Part shown: positions 8,024 to 18,154 of the stretch, in pieces
How positions within the stretch are numbered: position 1 is the first letter of the stretch
Layout of the letters: each line of letters begins with the position of its first letter
Assembly: GCA_958295695.1 (NCBI GenBank)
Contig: OY282363.1
Coordinates: 372,001-436,000 of the forward strand
Reading direction: 5' to 3'
DNA: 64,000 nucleotides
Source of the DNA: an uncultured Alphaproteobacteria bacterium
Lineage (GTDB): Bacteria; Pseudomonadota; Alphaproteobacteria; SP197
Notes under the pieces: generated by a model
What the model saw: the letters and a program-made list of their open reading frames with translations, nothing else
What the model was told of the DNA's origin: nothing
Databases searched by the model: none
Program-made: the position numbers and the translations under genes

Positions 8024-8631
8024 GGGCTCACCCCGACCAAGACGAGCGGAACCGCCGGAACGCCGCGGCCCTGGCGGATGACGTTCAGGAGGTCGCGTTC
8101 GTAGTAGGGGACGCCGGACGACATCTCGCGCTCCAGCTCCTTCATTGGAAGGATCTCGATTCCCACGTCGATGATGTCCGACACGTAGAAGCTCAGGTGC
8201 TTGACGAACAGGTCGTGCGCGACGAAGGCGTACTTGCCGAACCGGACCTCGACGGCCACCCGCTCCTTCACGAAGTCCGTCCGGTTGTACGACACGATCG
8301 GTTCGTGGCCCGCCGCCTCGATGGCCGCCCTCTGCTCGTCCGGCGAGCGCCCGTGGACGGCGCGCGACAGCGTTTCGTCGGCGGCGACCCAGAAGGTGTT
8401 GCGCCGCTCCCGCCATCCCCGCGCGCGGAAGCCGTCGCGGAAAGCTCCGTTCATGCCCTCCGGCGAGAACAGCGGGCGGCCCGGCATGGTCTTCTCGCGC
8501 GATACCTTGGTCCTGCGGGCGGCGGCGTCGGTGTCCGTGATCGCCTGCCGGACCTCGCTCCACAAGGCGGGTTTGTGAACGATTAGGTGCTCCTCGCCGT
8601 TGAGGTGGGAGTATTTGGCGGCGATTCGCAT
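8020..8631 (-). CDS. BglII/BstYI-type restriction endonuclease
   Basis: A 203-residue protein, the size expected for this Type II family. The hallmark core EVRFGKYAFVAHDLFVKH is followed by IDVGIEILPMKELE and GVPYYERDLLNVIRQGRG. Known family members cleave AGATCT (BglII) or RGATCY (BstYI). The active site Asp-X8-Glu-X-Gln of BglII aligns with Asp119-X8-Glu128-X-Arg130 here. The Gln-to-Arg change (codon CGG, one transition from CAG) is noteworthy. The ATG at 8631 (MRIAAKYSH) lies inside the end of the methyltransferase gene, a 49-base overlap, and the stop overlaps the MT-A70 start. Recognition of a GATC-centred site is inferred from the family. Confidence 0.88.
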   Translation of the reverse strand: MRIAAKYSHLNGEEHLIVHKPALWSEVRQAITDTDAAARRTKVSREKTMPGRPLFSPEGMNGAFRDGFRARGWRERRNTFWVAADETLSRAVHGRSPDEQRAAIEAAGHEPIVSYNRTDFVKERVAVEVRFGKYAFVAHDLFVKHLSFYVSDIIDVGIEILPMKELEREMSSGVPYYERDLLNVIRQGRGVPAVPLVLVGVSP

Positions 8632-9674
8632 CGATGCCCGCCGTTCGGCTTCGACGGATCGTAGATCGGCTTTCCCATCGGCCGGGTTCTCAAGGTCCCC
8701 TCGCGGAGCCGGCGCACCCTGGCGCGGGCGATGTCCACATAGTCCCGCACAATGTCGCACCCGTAGGCGTCCCGGCCGTGTTTCAGGGCCGCGATCGCCG
8801 CCGACCCGACCCCCATGTACGGATCGAGCACGGCGTCGCCTTCATCGGTCATGGAGAGCACCAGCCGCTCCACCAGCTCCACGGGAAACTGGCACGGATG
8901 GATCGTCTTCTCGGGGTGGTTGTTCTTGACGTTCGGGAACTCCCACACGTCGGACGGGTTCTTGCCCTTCGGATTGCCGGACAGTTGCCCGGCCTTCGGC
9001 CCCTTGAAGTGGCGCTTGCCCGGATACTTCGACGGAATCCGGATGGCGTCCAGGTTCCACGTGTAGTCGTCGCCCTTGGTCCACCAGTTGATAGTCTCGT
9101 AGCGGCCCGACAGCCTCTTGGCGCAGTGGAGGCCGTGGCCGAACGACCAGACGATCCGGTTGCGGAGCCGGAGGCCCCGCGCCCGGAAGATGGGGTAGAG
9201 GACGGCGTCGAGCGGGACGATCTCCCCGTTGTCCACATAGTTCCCGACCTGCCAGCACAGCGAACCGCGGCGGTGGAGCAGGCGCGCGCACTCCCCGATG
9301 ACCTTTTCCTGCGACGCGAGGTAGGCCTCGAGGGGCGATCTCGCCTCGTAGTCCTTGCCCAGGTTGTAGGGCGGGGACGTGACGACCAGCTTGAACCGGC
9401 CGTCCGGCAGCGCGCCCATGAAGTCCAGGTTGTCGGCGCATTCGAGAACGGGCTCCCGATGGCGCCGGTCGGCCGGCCGCAACGGCCGCGGCGGCGGGAG
9501 CGCCGCGTCGCCGCGATCCTCCAGGGACGACGCGCCCGCTCTTCCCCCGCGTTCCTCAACGAAGGCCGTCAACTCGCCGGCCGGATCCGAAGCCATCGCT
9601 CCTTCGCCCCCGCTTGCGCCCGGAGACAGAATCGCGGATCGGCTCCCGGCGTGCAATTCCTTATTCGTTCTCAT
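8583..9674 (-). CDS. Site-specific DNA methyltransferase of the Type II system (beta class)
   Basis: A 363-residue methyltransferase. The catalytic motif TSPPYN (residues 99-104) precedes the AdoMet-binding motif DPYMGVGSAA near residue 290, the order of the beta class. TSPPY is typical of N4-cytosine enzymes but also occurs in N6-adenine ones; M.BglII, the partner of the related nuclease, is N4-cytosine, so that is favoured. The first 60 residues are low-complexity, and the true start may be MASDP at 9596, which has AAGGAG directly before it. The 3' end overlaps the endonuclease gene by 49 bases. It is divergent from the cobalamin riboswitch operon across a short shared upstream region. Confidence 0.85.
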   Translation of the reverse strand: MRTNKELHAGSRSAILSPGASGGEGAMASDPAGELTAFVEERGGRAGASSLEDRGDAALPPPRPLRPADRRHREPVLECADNLDFMGALPDGRFKLVVTSPPYNLGKDYEARSPLEAYLASQEKVIGECARLLHRRGSLCWQVGNYVDNGEIVPLDAVLYPIFRARGLRLRNRIVWSFGHGLHCAKRLSGRYETINWWTKGDDYTWNLDAIRIPSKYPGKRHFKGPKAGQLSGNPKGKNPSDVWEFPNVKNNHPEKTIHPCQFPVELVERLVLSMTDEGDAVLDPYMGVGSAAIAALKHGRDAYGCDIVRDYVDIARARVRRLREGTLRTRPMGKPIYDPSKPNGGHRCESPPNTPTSTARST

Positions 9675-9705
9675 TCGGGGATATCCGCGCGAGCGTCATT
9701 CCCCG

Positions 9706-9735
9706 TTGGTGCATGGCGGGCCCGTCTGCTAGGGT
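9706..9735 (+). promoter_or_regulatory. Candidate promoter of the riboswitch-controlled cob operon
   Basis: TTGGTG at 9706-9711 and TAGGGT at 9730-9735 with an 18-base spacer, the latter preceded by TGC (extended -10 form). It lies a few bases before the start of the riboswitch, where the transcript should begin. Position is the main support; the hexamers match consensus only in part. Confidence 0.4.
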
Positions 9736-9740
9736 CGGCG

Positions 9741-9950
9741 ATAGGAACACGGACGAGGGAAGCCGGTGCCGGAGGTTCGCTCCCAGGCCGGCGCTGCCCC
9801 CGCAACTGTAGCGGTGAGACGCGAGGCGCGATCCCACTGGCGCGATCTTCCCCGGAAGACGCGCCGGGAAGGGGCCTCGGATGTCGCTGAGCCGGAGCCA
9901 GGAGACCTCGCCGTTCCGCCCTGGACCCCACGCGCCTCGGAGGGAGGTCG
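9741..9950 (+). ncRNA. Cobalamin (adenosylcobalamin) riboswitch
   Basis: The conserved elements of the B12 riboswitch occur in order. GGGAAGCCGGTG lies near 9754, GCCCCCGCAACTGTA at 9796-9810, CCACTG near 9836, GGGAAGG near 9866, and the B12 box GCCAGGAGACCTCGCC at 9897-9912. Downstream, GACCTC (9904-9909, inside the B12 box) is complementary to GAGGTC (9944-9949), which overlaps the ribosome-binding site of cobP. This suggests control of translation initiation. High cobalamin should therefore repress cobP-cobW-cobN-cobO and the genes behind them. The aptamer call is firm; the switching mechanism is inferred. Confidence 0.93.
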
Positions 9951-9951
9951 G

Positions 9952-10530
9952 ATGTCCGTTGCCGTTGCCCCGGATGCGCGCGCCTTGCGCGCCGAGCCCG
10001 CCCGGGCGGATAATCCGCGCGTGTGCCTCGTGCTGGGGGGCGCGCGGTCCGGCAAGAGCGCGTTCGCCGAGCGGGCCGTGGCCGACACGGGGCTGGAGAA
10101 GGTCTATCTCGCGACCGCCGGGGCCGGCGACGGCGAGATGGCCGAGCGCGTCCGGCGCCACCGGGAACGGCGCGGGCCGGGCTGGACCACGATCGAGGAG
10201 CCGCTGGCGCTGGCCGGGACCCTGCGGGCCGAGGCGCGCGCCGGCCGCGCCGTCCTCGTCGACTGCCTCACGCTCTGGCTCGCCAACCTCATGGCCGCCG
10301 GGCGCGACGCCGGGGCCGAGGGCGCCGCGCTCGCCGCCGCGCTCGCGCGGGCGGACGGGCCGGTGGTGCTGGTCTCGAACGAGGTCGGCCAGGGGATCGT
10401 GCCCGACAACCCGCTCGCCCGCCGCTTCCGCGACGCGGCGGGGACGCTCCATCAGCGGGTCGCCGCGGCGGCCGGCCGCGTGGTCTTCGTCACCGCCGGC
10501 CTCGCCCGGACCCTGAAGGACGCCCGATGA
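9952..10530 (+). CDS. cobP: Adenosylcobinamide kinase / adenosylcobinamide-phosphate guanylyltransferase
   Basis: A 192-residue CobP/CobU protein. It phosphorylates adenosylcobinamide and then attaches GMP, giving the GDP-cobinamide used in nucleotide-loop assembly. It has the P-loop GGARSGKS near residues 27-34 (CLVLGGARSGKSAFAE), the family segments VYLATAGAGDGEM and VLVDCLTLWLANL, and the C-terminal VSNEVGQGIVPDNPLARRFRD. The ATG at 9952 follows a GGAGGGAGG ribosome-binding site embedded in the riboswitch expression platform. Its TGA overlaps the cobW ATG (ATGA). Confidence 0.95.
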   Translation: MSVAVAPDARALRAEPARADNPRVCLVLGGARSGKSAFAERAVADTGLEKVYLATAGAGDGEMAERVRRHRERRGPGWTTIEEPLALAGTLRAEARAGRAVLVDCLTLWLANLMAAGRDAGAEGAALAAALARADGPVVLVSNEVGQGIVPDNPLARRFRDAAGTLHQRVAAAAGRVVFVTAGLARTLKDAR

Positions 10531-11588
10531 CGCTCGCTCCCAGGATTCCCGCCACGGTGGTGACCGGCTTCCTGGGCGCCGGCAAGACCACCCTGATCCG
10601 GAGCCTGATCCGGAACGCCGGAGGCCGGCGCTTCGCCTTCGTCATCAACGAGTTCGGCGACCTCGGCGTCGACCGGGACCTGATCCGCGGCTGTGGCGAC
10701 GCGGGCTGCCGCGACGCCGACATCGTCGAGCTGGCCAACGGCTGCATCTGCTGCACCGTCGCCGACGATTTCCTGCCCACGATCCAGACGCTGATCGAGC
10801 GGGACGACCCGCCCGAGCACATCGTCATCGAGACCTCGGGCCTCGCGCTGCCCAAGCCGCTCATCAAGGCCTTCGCCTGGCCCGAGGTGAGGACGCGGGT
10901 GACGGTCGATGGCGTGGTCGCGGTGGTCGACGGGCGCGCGGCGGCCGACGGCCGCTTCGCCGACGATCCCGAGGCGGTCGCCCGCCAGCGCGCCGAGGAC
11001 CCCGGTCTCGACCACGAGAACCCGCTCGAGGAGGTCTTCGAGGAGCAGATCCTCGCGGCCGACATGATCGTGCTCAACAAGGCCGACCTGATGGACGCGG
11101 CGACGGCGGCGCGGGCGCGCGGCGTCGTGGACGCCCACCGCCGCGCCGCGACCAAGGTGGTGGCGGCGCGGGACGGCGCCGTCGATCCGCGCGCGCTGCT
11201 CGGCATCGGGGCGGCGGCCGAGGACGACCTCGCGAACCGCCCCTCGCACCACGACGGCGTCGACGGCGAGCACGACCACGACGACTTCGACACCTTCACC
11301 GTGGCCTTCGACGCGGTGGCCGAGCCCGAGGCGCTGGAAGCGCGCCTGAAGGCGGCGGTCGCGCGCCACGACATCCTGCGCGTGAAGGGCTTTCTGGAGG
11401 TGCCGGGCAAGCCGATGCGCCATGCGGTGCAGGGCGTCGGCGACCGCTTCGAGCGTTACTTCGACCGGCCCTGGGCCGCCGGCGAGGCGCGCCGCGGCGA
11501 GCTCGTGGTGATCGGGCTGAAGCCTCTGGACGCCGGAGCCATCGCGGCCGAACTGGGCGGGCGGCTTTCGTCCGCGGCGGGGGGCTGA
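10527..11588 (+). CDS. cobW: CobW-type GTPase metallochaperone
   Basis: A 353-residue COG0523 G3E GTPase. It has Walker A GFLGAGKTT near the N-terminus, the metal-binding CxCC in NGCICCTV, an ETSGLA switch, and the NKAD base-specificity motif. A His/Asp-rich stretch (HHDGVDGEHDHDDF, about residues 236-249) precedes the CobW C-terminal domain. CobW proteins load cobalt for aerobic corrin synthesis; adjacency to cobN under a B12 riboswitch supports a cobalt rather than zinc role. It overlaps cobP by four bases and ends six bases before cobN. Confidence 0.94.
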   Translation: MTLAPRIPATVVTGFLGAGKTTLIRSLIRNAGGRRFAFVINEFGDLGVDRDLIRGCGDAGCRDADIVELANGCICCTVADDFLPTIQTLIERDDPPEHIVIETSGLALPKPLIKAFAWPEVRTRVTVDGVVAVVDGRAAADGRFADDPEAVARQRAEDPGLDHENPLEEVFEEQILAADMIVLNKADLMDAATAARARGVVDAHRRAATKVVAARDGAVDPRALLGIGAAAEDDLANRPSHHDGVDGEHDHDDFDTFTVAFDAVAEPEALEARLKAAVARHDILRVKGFLEVPGKPMRHAVQGVGDRFERYFDRPWAAGEARRGELVVIGLKPLDAGAIAAELGGRLSSAAGG

Positions 11589-11594
11589 CGGCCG

Positions 11595-14500
11595 ATGCAT
11601 CTTCTGGCCGCGCAACCGGGACAGGTGTCGGACGGCGCCGGGGCGATCGACCTGGGGCAGGATCCGGGCGAGATCGTCGTGCTGTCGGCCGCCGACACGG
11701 AACTCGCGCTGCTCGCCGAGGCCGCCCGGCGACGGCCGGCGGGCGCGCCCAGCCTGCGGCTCGCCAATGTCCTGCGACTCGGCCACAACCTCTCGGTCGA
11801 CACCTATGTCGACAAGGTCGTGGCGCGGGCCCGGGTCGCGGTCGCGCGGCTCCTGGGCGGCGCGGCCTACTGGCGCTACGGCGCGGACGAGGTCGCCGAG
11901 GCCGCCCGGCGGAACGGCGTCGCGCTGGCGCTGCTGCCGGGCGACGACCGGGAGGACGCCGAGCTGCGCGGGCTGTCCACGGTCGCGGACGCCGACTACG
12001 ACCGGCTCTGGGCCTACCTGATCCACGGCGGCGCGGAGAACGCGGGGAGCTTCCTGGACCATGCCGCGGCCTTGGCCGGGCGCGGCGGCGCGGCGGCCGC
12101 GCCGCGGATCCTGCCCCGCGCGGGCTGCTACCGGCCCGGCCTCGGAGACCTGTCGCTCGAGGAGGTCGGCCGCCGCCGTCGGTCCGGCCGGCCGGTCGCG
12201 GCGGTCGTGTTCTATCGCGCGCTCGTCCAGTCGGGCGACACCGCGCCCATCGACGCGCTGGTCGCGGCGCTCGAGGCCGAGGGCCTCGACGCGCTGCCGC
12301 TCTACGGCCAGAGCCTGAAGGAGCCCGCCGCCGCGGCCTTCGTGGAAGAGGCGCTGGCGATCCATCCCCCGGCGGTCGTCGTCAACTGCATGGGCTTCGC
12401 CCTGGCCAGCCCCGGCGCCGAGCGCGGGCCGACGCCGTTCGACGGGGCCGATTGTCCGATCCTCCAGGCCGTGCTGTCGGGCGGAACCTTCCCGCGGTGG
12501 GACGAGGGCGCGCGCGGCCTCGCGCCCCGCGACATCGCCATGAACGTGGCGCTGCCGGAGGTGGACGGCCGCATCCTCGCCCGCGCCGTCTCCTTCAAGT
12601 CCGCCCGCCGCTGGGACGCGGCGACCCAGACGAACGTGGTGCGCCACGAACCCGCGCCCGACCGCGTCGCCTGGACCGCCAGGCTCGCGGCCTCGTGGGC
12701 GCGGCTGCGCGGGACGCCCGTGGGGGAGCGGCGGGTGGCGATCGTTCTCGCGAACTACCCCAACAGGGACGCGCGCATCGGCAACGGCGTCGGGCTGGAT
12801 ACGCCGGCCTCGGCGGCGCGCGTCCTGGCGGCCCTGTCGGCGGCGGGCTACCGCGCCGACGGCGCGCCCGGATGCGGCCGGGCGCTGATCGACGCGCTTC
12901 TGGCCGGCCCGACCAACGCCCTCGATGGCCGGGTCCCGAAACGGTCCGGCGCGCGGCTCCCGCTGGCGGACTACCGCGCGCGGTTCGCCGCGCTGCCCGA
13001 GGCGGTCCGCGACGCGGTCGCCGGGCGGTGGGGCCGCCCGGAGGCGGACCCCTGCGTCGCCGCGGGCGCCTTCCGGCTCGCCATCCACCGCTGGGGCGAC
13101 GTCGTCGTGGGCGTGCAGCCGGCGCGCGGCTACAACATCGATCCCAAGGCGACCTATCACGACCCCGACCTCGCGCCGCCGCACGGCTATCTCGCGTTCT
13201 ACATGTGGCTCGCCGGGACGTTCGACGCGCACGCCGTCGTGCATCTGGGCAAGCACGGCAACCTGGAATGGCTGCCGGGCAAGGCGCTGGCGCTGTCGCG
13301 GGCGTGCTTCCCGGAGGCGGCCTTCGCGCCCGTGCCCCACCTCTACCCCTTCATCGTCAACGACCCCGGCGAGGGCGCCCAGGCCAAGCGGCGCGCGTCG
13401 GCCGTCATCATCGACCACCTGACGCCCCCGCTGGCGCGGGCGGAAACCTACGGCGGCCTGCGCGACCTCGAGGCGCTCGTCGACGAATACTTCGAGGCCG
13501 GCCAGACCGACCCGCGCCGCCTGCCGGTCCTGGCGCGCGACATCCTGGATCTGTGCGCGGCGACCGGGCTGGACCGGGACTGCGGCATCGGCGCGGGCGA
13601 CGACGAGGCCGCCCGGCTCGCCAAGCTCGACGGCTACCTCTGCGAGCTCAAGGAGATGCAGATCCGCGACGGCCTCCATGTCTTCGGCGAGACGCCGGAG
13701 GGCGGCCTGAAGACGTCGCTCCTGGCGGCGCTGACGCGCGCGCCGCGCGGCGACGGCAAGGGCGGCGGCGCCTCGCTCGTCCGCGCCCTGGCCGCGGATC
13801 TGGCGCTCGGGTTCGACCCGCTCGACCCCGACATGGCGGCGCCGTGGACGGGTCCGCGCCCCGGCGCGCTGGCCGCGGTCTCCGGCGATCCCTGGCGCTC
13901 GACGGGCGACACGGTCGAGCGGCTGGAAATGCTGGCCACGGCCCTGATCGGCGGCGAGTCGGCCCGCCCGCCCGCATGGTCCGCGACGGCGGCGGTGCTG
14001 GACGAGATCGCCCGCCGCCTCCGTCCGGCGGTCGAGGCCTGCGGCGAACGCGAGATCGCGGGCCTGCTGGCCGGGCTCGACGGCCGGTTCGTCGAACCCG
14101 GCCCCTCGGGCGCTCCGTCGCGCGGCAGGCCCGACGTGCTGCCCACCGGGCGCAACTTCTATTCGGTGGACACGCGCGCGGTGCCGACGCCGGCGGCCTG
14201 GCGCCTGGGCTGGGCCTCGGCCGCGCGGCTCGTCGAGCGCCACGCCCAGGACCACGGCGACTGGCCGCGGGCGGTCGCGCTCTCGGCCTGGGGCACCGCC
14301 AACATGCGGACCGGCGGCGACGACGTCGCGCAGGCCCTGGCGCTGCTGGGCGCGCGGCCCACCTGGGAGCCGAGCAGCGGCCGGGTGACCGGCTTCGAGA
14401 TCATGCCCGCCGGGGTCCTCGGACGGCCGCGCGTCGACGTCACGCTCAGGGTCTCCGGGTTCTTCCGCGACGCCTTCCCCGCGCTCGTCGACCTCGTCGA

Positions 14501-15353
14501 CAGCGCCGTCCGCGCGGTGGCCGCGCTCGACGAGGACGAGGCGGTCAATCCGCTGGCCGCGCGGGTCCGCGCCGAACGCGCGCGCGCGGTGGACGAAGGC
14601 GCCGACGGCGCGGAGGCGGCCGGACTGGCGGCCACGCGGGTGTTCGGCTCCAAGCCCGGAGCCTACGGCGCCGGGCTGCAGGCGCTGATCGACGAAGGCG
14701 GCTGGGACCATGCCGACGATCTGGCGCGCGCCTATGTCGCCTGGTCGGGCTACGCCTATGGCGCGGGCGCCGAGGGCCGGGCCGCCCACGGGCTCTTCGA
14801 GCGGCGGCTGGCCCATGTCGAGGCGGTGGTCCACAACCAGGACAACCGCGAGCACGACCTGCTCGATTCCGACGACTACTACCAGTTCGAGGGCGGCGCG
14901 ACCGCGGCGGTGCGCAAGGCCGCGGGCCGCCAGCCGGCGGTCTACCACAACGACCATTCCCGCCCCGAGAACCCGAAGATCCGCACGCTCACCGAAGAGA
15001 TCGCCAGGGTCGTGCGCGCCCGCGCGGCGAACCCGAAATGGATCCGGGGCGTCATGCGCCACGGCTACAAGGGCGCCTTCGAGATGGCGGCCACGGTCGA
15101 CTACCTGTTCGGCTTCGCGGCCTCGGCGCGCTGCGTCGCCGACCACCACTTCGACGCGGTGTTCGACGCCTACCTGGGGGACCCGGAGGTCCGGGACTTC
15201 CTGGAGGACGCGAACCCCCATGCGCTGCGCGACATCGCCGCGCGGCTGGCCGAGGCGCGGGCGCGGGGCCTCTGGACGCCGCGCCGCAACAGCGCGGCGG
15301 CGGTCCTGGACGGCCTGATCGCCGGAACGGCGGGCGAGGAGGAGGCGGCATGA
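11595..15353 (+). CDS. cobN: Cobaltochelatase subunit CobN
   Basis: The large (1252-residue) subunit of the ATP-dependent cobaltochelatase that inserts cobalt into hydrogenobyrinate a,c-diamide. Length and conserved blocks fit Cob[15 protein letters not shown], the [19 protein letters not shown] region, [14 protein letters not shown] at about residue 549, [19 protein letters not shown], and [20 protein letters not shown] near the C-terminus. The AAA+ partners CobS and CobT are not in this window and must be elsewhere if the complex is functional. It overlaps cobO by four bases (ATGA). Confidence 0.96.
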   Translation: MHLLAAQPGQVSDGAGAIDLGQDPGEIVVLSAADTELALLAEAARRRPAGAPSLRLANVLRLGHNLSVDTYVDKVVARARVAVARLLGGAAYWRYGADEVAEAARRNGVALALLPGDDREDAELRGLSTVADADYDRLWAYLIHGGAENAGSFLDHAAALAGRGGAAAAPRILPRAGCYRPGLGDLSLEEVGRRRRSGRPVAAVVFYRALVQSGDTAPIDALVAALEAEGLDALPLYGQSLKEPAAAAFVEEALAIHPPAVVVNCMGFALASPGAERGPTPFDGADCPILQAVLSGGTFPRWDEGARGLAPRDIAMNVALPEVDGRILARAVSFKSARRWDAATQTNVVRHEPAPDRVAWTARLAASWARLRGTPVGERRVAIVLANYPNRDARIGNGVGLDTPASAARVLAALSAAGYRADGAPGCGRALIDALLAGPTNALDGRVPKRSGARLPLADYRARFAALPEAVRDAVAGRWGRPEADPCVAAGAFRLAIHRWGDVVVGVQPARGYNIDPKATYHDPDLAPPHGYLAFYMWLAGTFDAHAVVHLGKHGNLEWLPGKALALSRACFPEAAFAPVPHLYPFIVNDPGEGAQAKRRASAVIIDHLTPPLARAETYGGLRDLEALVDEYFEAGQTDPRRLPVLARDILDLCAATGLDRDCGIGAGDDEAARLAKLDGYLCELKEMQIRDGLHVFGETPEGGLKTSLLAALTRAPRGDGKGGGASLVRALAADLALGFDPLDPDMAAPWTGPRPGALAAVSGDPWRSTGDTVERLEMLATALIGGESARPPAWSATAAVLDEIARRLRPAVEACGEREIAGLLAGLDGRFVEPGPSGAPSRGRPDVLPTGRNFYSVDTRAVPTPAAWRLGWASAARLVERHAQDHGDWPRAVALSAWGTANMRTGGDDVAQALALLGARPTWEPSSGRVTGFEIMPAGVLGRPRVDVTLRVSGFFRDAFPALVDLVDSAVRAVAALDEDEAVNPLAARVRAERARAVDEGADGAEAAGLAATRVFGSKPGAYGAGLQALIDEGGWDHADDLARAYVAWSGYAYGAGAEGRAAHGLFERRLAHVEAVVHNQDNREHDLLDSDDYYQFEGGATAAVRKAAGRQPAVYHNDHSRPENPKIRTLTEEIARVVRARAANPKWIRGVMRHGYKGAFEMAATVDYLFGFAASARCVADHHFDAVFDAYLGDPEVRDFLEDANPHALRDIAARLAEARARGLWTPRRNSAAAVLDGLIAGTAGEEEAA

Positions 15354-15970
15354 ACGAGAACGGGACCGCTCCGGACGTCAACGAGCGCCACCGCGAGAGG
15401 ATGAAGAAGCGCAAGGCCGCGCGAGACCGGCTGATGACGGGCAAGACCGAGGAGCGGGGCCTCGTCATCGTCCACACCGGCAAGGGCAAGGGCAAGTCGT
15501 CGGCGGCCTGGGGCATGGCCCTGCGCTGCATCGGCCACGGCTTCAGGATCGGCGTCGTGCAGTTCATCAAGGGCCGCGGCGAGACCGGCGAACACAAGCT
15601 CTTCCGCCGGTTTCCGGACCTCGTGACCCACAGGATCATGGGCGAGGGCTTCACTTGGGAGACCCAGGACCGGGAGCGGGACATCGCCGCGGCGACGGCG
15701 GCCTGGGAGGCGTCCAAGGCGCTCATGGCCGATCCGGGGATCCGCATGGTGATCCTCGACGAGCTCAACGTCGCCCTGCGTTACGGCTATGTCGATCTCG
15801 ACGACGTACTCGACGCGCTGGCCCGCAAGCGGCCCGGTCTCCACGTCGTGGTCACCGGGCGCAACGCGAGGGACGAGCTCGTCGAATTCGCCGACCTCGT
15901 GACCGAGATGACGCTCGTCAAGCATCCGTTCCGGGAAGGCGTCAAGGGCCAGCCCGGCGTCGAGTTCTGA
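15350..15970 (+). CDS. cobO: Cob(I)yrinic acid a,c-diamide adenosyltransferase
   Basis: A 206-residue CobO/BtuR protein that attaches the 5'-deoxyadenosyl ligand to cobalt. It has the P-loop [14 protein letters not shown], the family segments [13 protein letters not shown] and [11 protein letters not shown], the acidic [16 protein letters not shown] block, and the C-terminal [23 protein letters not shown] end, which it reaches complete. Translation is coupled to cobN by the ATGA overlap. The next gene starts 15 bases downstream. Confidence 0.95.
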   Translation: MNENGTAPDVNERHRERMKKRKAARDRLMTGKTEERGLVIVHTGKGKGKSSAAWGMALRCIGHGFRIGVVQFIKGRGETGEHKLFRRFPDLVTHRIMGEGFTWETQDRERDIAAATAAWEASKALMADPGIRMVILDELNVALRYGYVDLDDVLDALARKRPGLHVVVTGRNARDELVEFADLVTEMTLVKHPFREGVKGQPGVEF

Positions 15971-15985
15971 GATGGAGGACCGCCA

Positions 15986-16666
15986 ATGACCGGACGTTTC
16001 ATCGCCCCGCTTCTTGCCGCGATCGTCCTCGCGGCGCCGCTGTCGCGGGCCGCGGCCGGGGACGAGCAGAGAGTGGTGGACGAGGCCGCCGACACCGTCT
16101 TCGAGCTGCTCTCCGACCCCCACTTCGGGAACCTGCGGGGCCTGCTCGAACGGGCGCGCGGCGTCGTGATCGTGCCGCGGCTGGCGAAGGCCGGCCTCAT
16201 CCTCGGCGGCGAGGCCGGACGCGGGGTCATCCTGGCGCGCGACCCCGACACCGGCGAATGGAGCCATCCCGCCTTCCTCGACATCGGTTCGGCCAGCATC
16301 GGGTTCCAGATCGGCGCCTCGGAGACCCGGATCGTGCTCGTCGTCGTGACCGGCCCGGGCCTCGAGGCGATGCTGCGCGAGAACATCGAGGTCGGCGCCG
16401 AGGCGTCCGTCGCGGCGGGACCGGTCGGCGCCGAGGTGGAGGCGGCGACGACCTCGACCGAACTCACCGAGGACATCTACGCCTACGGCGCGAGCGAGGG
16501 CCTGTTCCTCGGCGTCGCGATCGAGGGCACGGTGCTGATCCCCGACCAGGACGCCAACATGGCCTACTACGGCCAGCCCGCCACGACCCGCGAGGTGATC
16601 CAGGCCGGCGAGGTCTGGAACACGGGCGCCGACATCCTGCGCGCCGCGCTGAAGGGCGAGACCTGA
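15986..16666 (+). CDS. Secreted SYLF/YSC84-domain protein embedded in the cob operon
   Basis: A 226-residue protein with a cleavable-looking signal peptide ([22 protein letters not shown]). A SYLF (Ysc84-type lipid-binding) domain follows: [25 protein letters not shown], then [19 protein letters not shown] and the [22 protein letters not shown] end. SYLF domains bind phospholipids in eukaryotes; bacterial versions are periplasmic or outer-membrane-associated and poorly understood. It lies 15 bases after cobO and two bases before cobQ, hence in the riboswitch-controlled unit. No cobalamin role is known; membrane handling of the pathway or co-regulation by chance are both possible. Confidence 0.85.
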   Translation: MTGRFIAPLLAAIVLAAPLSRAAAGDEQRVVDEAADTVFELLSDPHFGNLRGLLERARGVVIVPRLAKAGLILGGEAGRGVILARDPDTGEWSHPAFLDIGSASIGFQIGASETRIVLVVVTGPGLEAMLRENIEVGAEASVAAGPVGAEVEAATTSTELTEDIYAYGASEGLFLGVAIEGTVLIPDQDANMAYYGQPATTREVIQAGEVWNTGADILRAALKGET

Positions 16667-16668
16667 GA

Positions 16669-18144
16669 ATGGCGACCCCCGCCGTCATGGTGCAGGGCAC
16701 GGGTTCGGACGTCGGCAAGTCGCTGCTCGTCGCGGGCCTTGCGCGCGCCTTCGCCCGGCGGGGCCTCGGGGTGCGGCCCTTCAAGCCGCAGAACATGTCG
16801 AACAACGCCGGCGTCACCGCCGACGGCGGCGAGATCGGCCGCGCCCAGATGCTTCAGGCCCGCGCCTGCGGCGTGGCGCCCAGCATCCACATGAACCCGG
16901 TGCTGCTGAAGCCCCAGTCCGAGAAGGGCGCGCAGGTGGTGGTCCACGGCAAGGTCCGCGGCGCCTGCGACGCGCGCGCCTACCACGCGCTCAAGCCGCG
17001 GCTTCTGGAGAGCGTGATCGAGAGCTTCGACCGGCTTTGCGGCGAGGCCGACCTCGTGCTCGTCGAAGGGGCGGGATCGCCGGCCGAGGTCAACCTGCGG
17101 GCGGGCGACATCGCCAACATGGGGTTCGCCCGCGCCGCCCGCGTGCCGGTCGTGCTGGTCGGCGACGTCGACCGGGGCGGGGCGATCGCGGCCATCGTGG
17201 GCACGATGTCCCTGCTGGACGGCGACGAGCGCGGACGGGTGCGGGCCTGTTGCGTCAACAAGTTCCGCGGCGACGTCTCGCTCTTCGACGACGCCCTCGG
17301 CGTCATCCGCGAGCGCACGGGTCTCGATTGCCTCGGCGTCATTCCTCACATGCCCGCCGCGCGCCGCCTGCCGGCCGAGGACGCGGTCGCGCTCGACGGC
17401 CGCGCGGGCCTGGGACCGGCGCCGGACGCCGCGATCAAGGTGGCGGCGCCGCGTTTCGGCCGCATCGCCAATTTCGACGATCTCGATCCCCTGGCCGCCG
17501 AGCCGGACGTGACCGTGACGGTGGTGGAGCCGGGCGACGCGCTGCCGGGCGACGCCGACCTCGTCGTGCTGCCGGGGTCCAAGAGCACCAGGGGCGATCT
17601 CGCCGCCGTCAAGGCGAACGGCTGGGACATCGACCTCGCGGCCCATGTCCGGCGCGGCGGCTGGGTCGTGGGCCTGTGCGGCGGCTACCAGATGCTCGGC
17701 CGCTCGGTGAGCGATCCCGGCGGGATCGAGGGCGCGGCCGGCGCGGCGGCGGGGCTGGGACTGCTCGATCTCGACACCGTGCTGGGCGGCGACAAGCGGC
17801 TGGCGGCGGCCCGGGGCCGGGACGTCGCGACCGGCCAGCCGGTGTCGGGCTACGAGATGCATATCGGCGCGACCGAGGGGCCCGACCGCGCCCGCCCGAT
17901 GGTCAGGCTCGAGAGCGGCGAGGACGGCGCGGTGTCGGCCGACGGCCGGGTGATGGGCTGCTACCTGCACGGGCTCTTCGCGTCCGACCGCTTCCGTCAC
18001 GCCTTCCTGTCGCGCCTGCGGGCGCGCGCCGACAGCGGGGTGGCCTTCGAGGCCGGCGTCGAGGCGGCGCTCGACGAGGTCGCCGGCGCGATCGAGGCGG
18101 CGACCGACCTGGGCCGCTGGCTGGAGATCGCCGGTGAACGCTGA
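16669..18144 (+). CDS. cobQ: Cobyric acid synthase (glutamine-hydrolysing)
   Basis: A 491-residue CobQ/CbiP amidotransferase that amidates carboxylates b, d, e and g of adenosylcobyrinate a,c-diamide. The N-terminal ATP-binding domain has [25 protein letters not shown] and [13 protein letters not shown]. The C-terminal triad-type glutaminase domain has the nucleophile Cys in [11 protein letters not shown] (near residue 337) and the His in GCYLHGLF (near 433). The ATG at 16669 gives the usual [14 protein letters not shown] start, two bases after the preceding stop. It converges on cobD, leaving a gap of only ten bases. Confidence 0.96.
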   Translation: MATPAVMVQGTGSDVGKSLLVAGLARAFARRGLGVRPFKPQNMSNNAGVTADGGEIGRAQMLQARACGVAPSIHMNPVLLKPQSEKGAQVVVHGKVRGACDARAYHALKPRLLESVIESFDRLCGEADLVLVEGAGSPAEVNLRAGDIANMGFARAARVPVVLVGDVDRGGAIAAIVGTMSLLDGDERGRVRACCVNKFRGDVSLFDDALGVIRERTGLDCLGVIPHMPAARRLPAEDAVALDGRAGLGPAPDAAIKVAAPRFGRIANFDDLDPLAAEPDVTVTVVEPGDALPGDADLVVLPGSKSTRGDLAAVKANGWDIDLAAHVRRGGWVVGLCGGYQMLGRSVSDPGGIEGAAGAAAGLGLLDLDTVLGGDKRLAAARGRDVATGQPVSGYEMHIGATEGPDRARPMVRLESGEDGAVSADGRVMGCYLHGLFASDRFRHAFLSRLRARADSGVAFEAGVEAALDEVAGAIEAATDLGRWLEIAGER

Positions 18145-18154
18145 TCGCTCCTCC

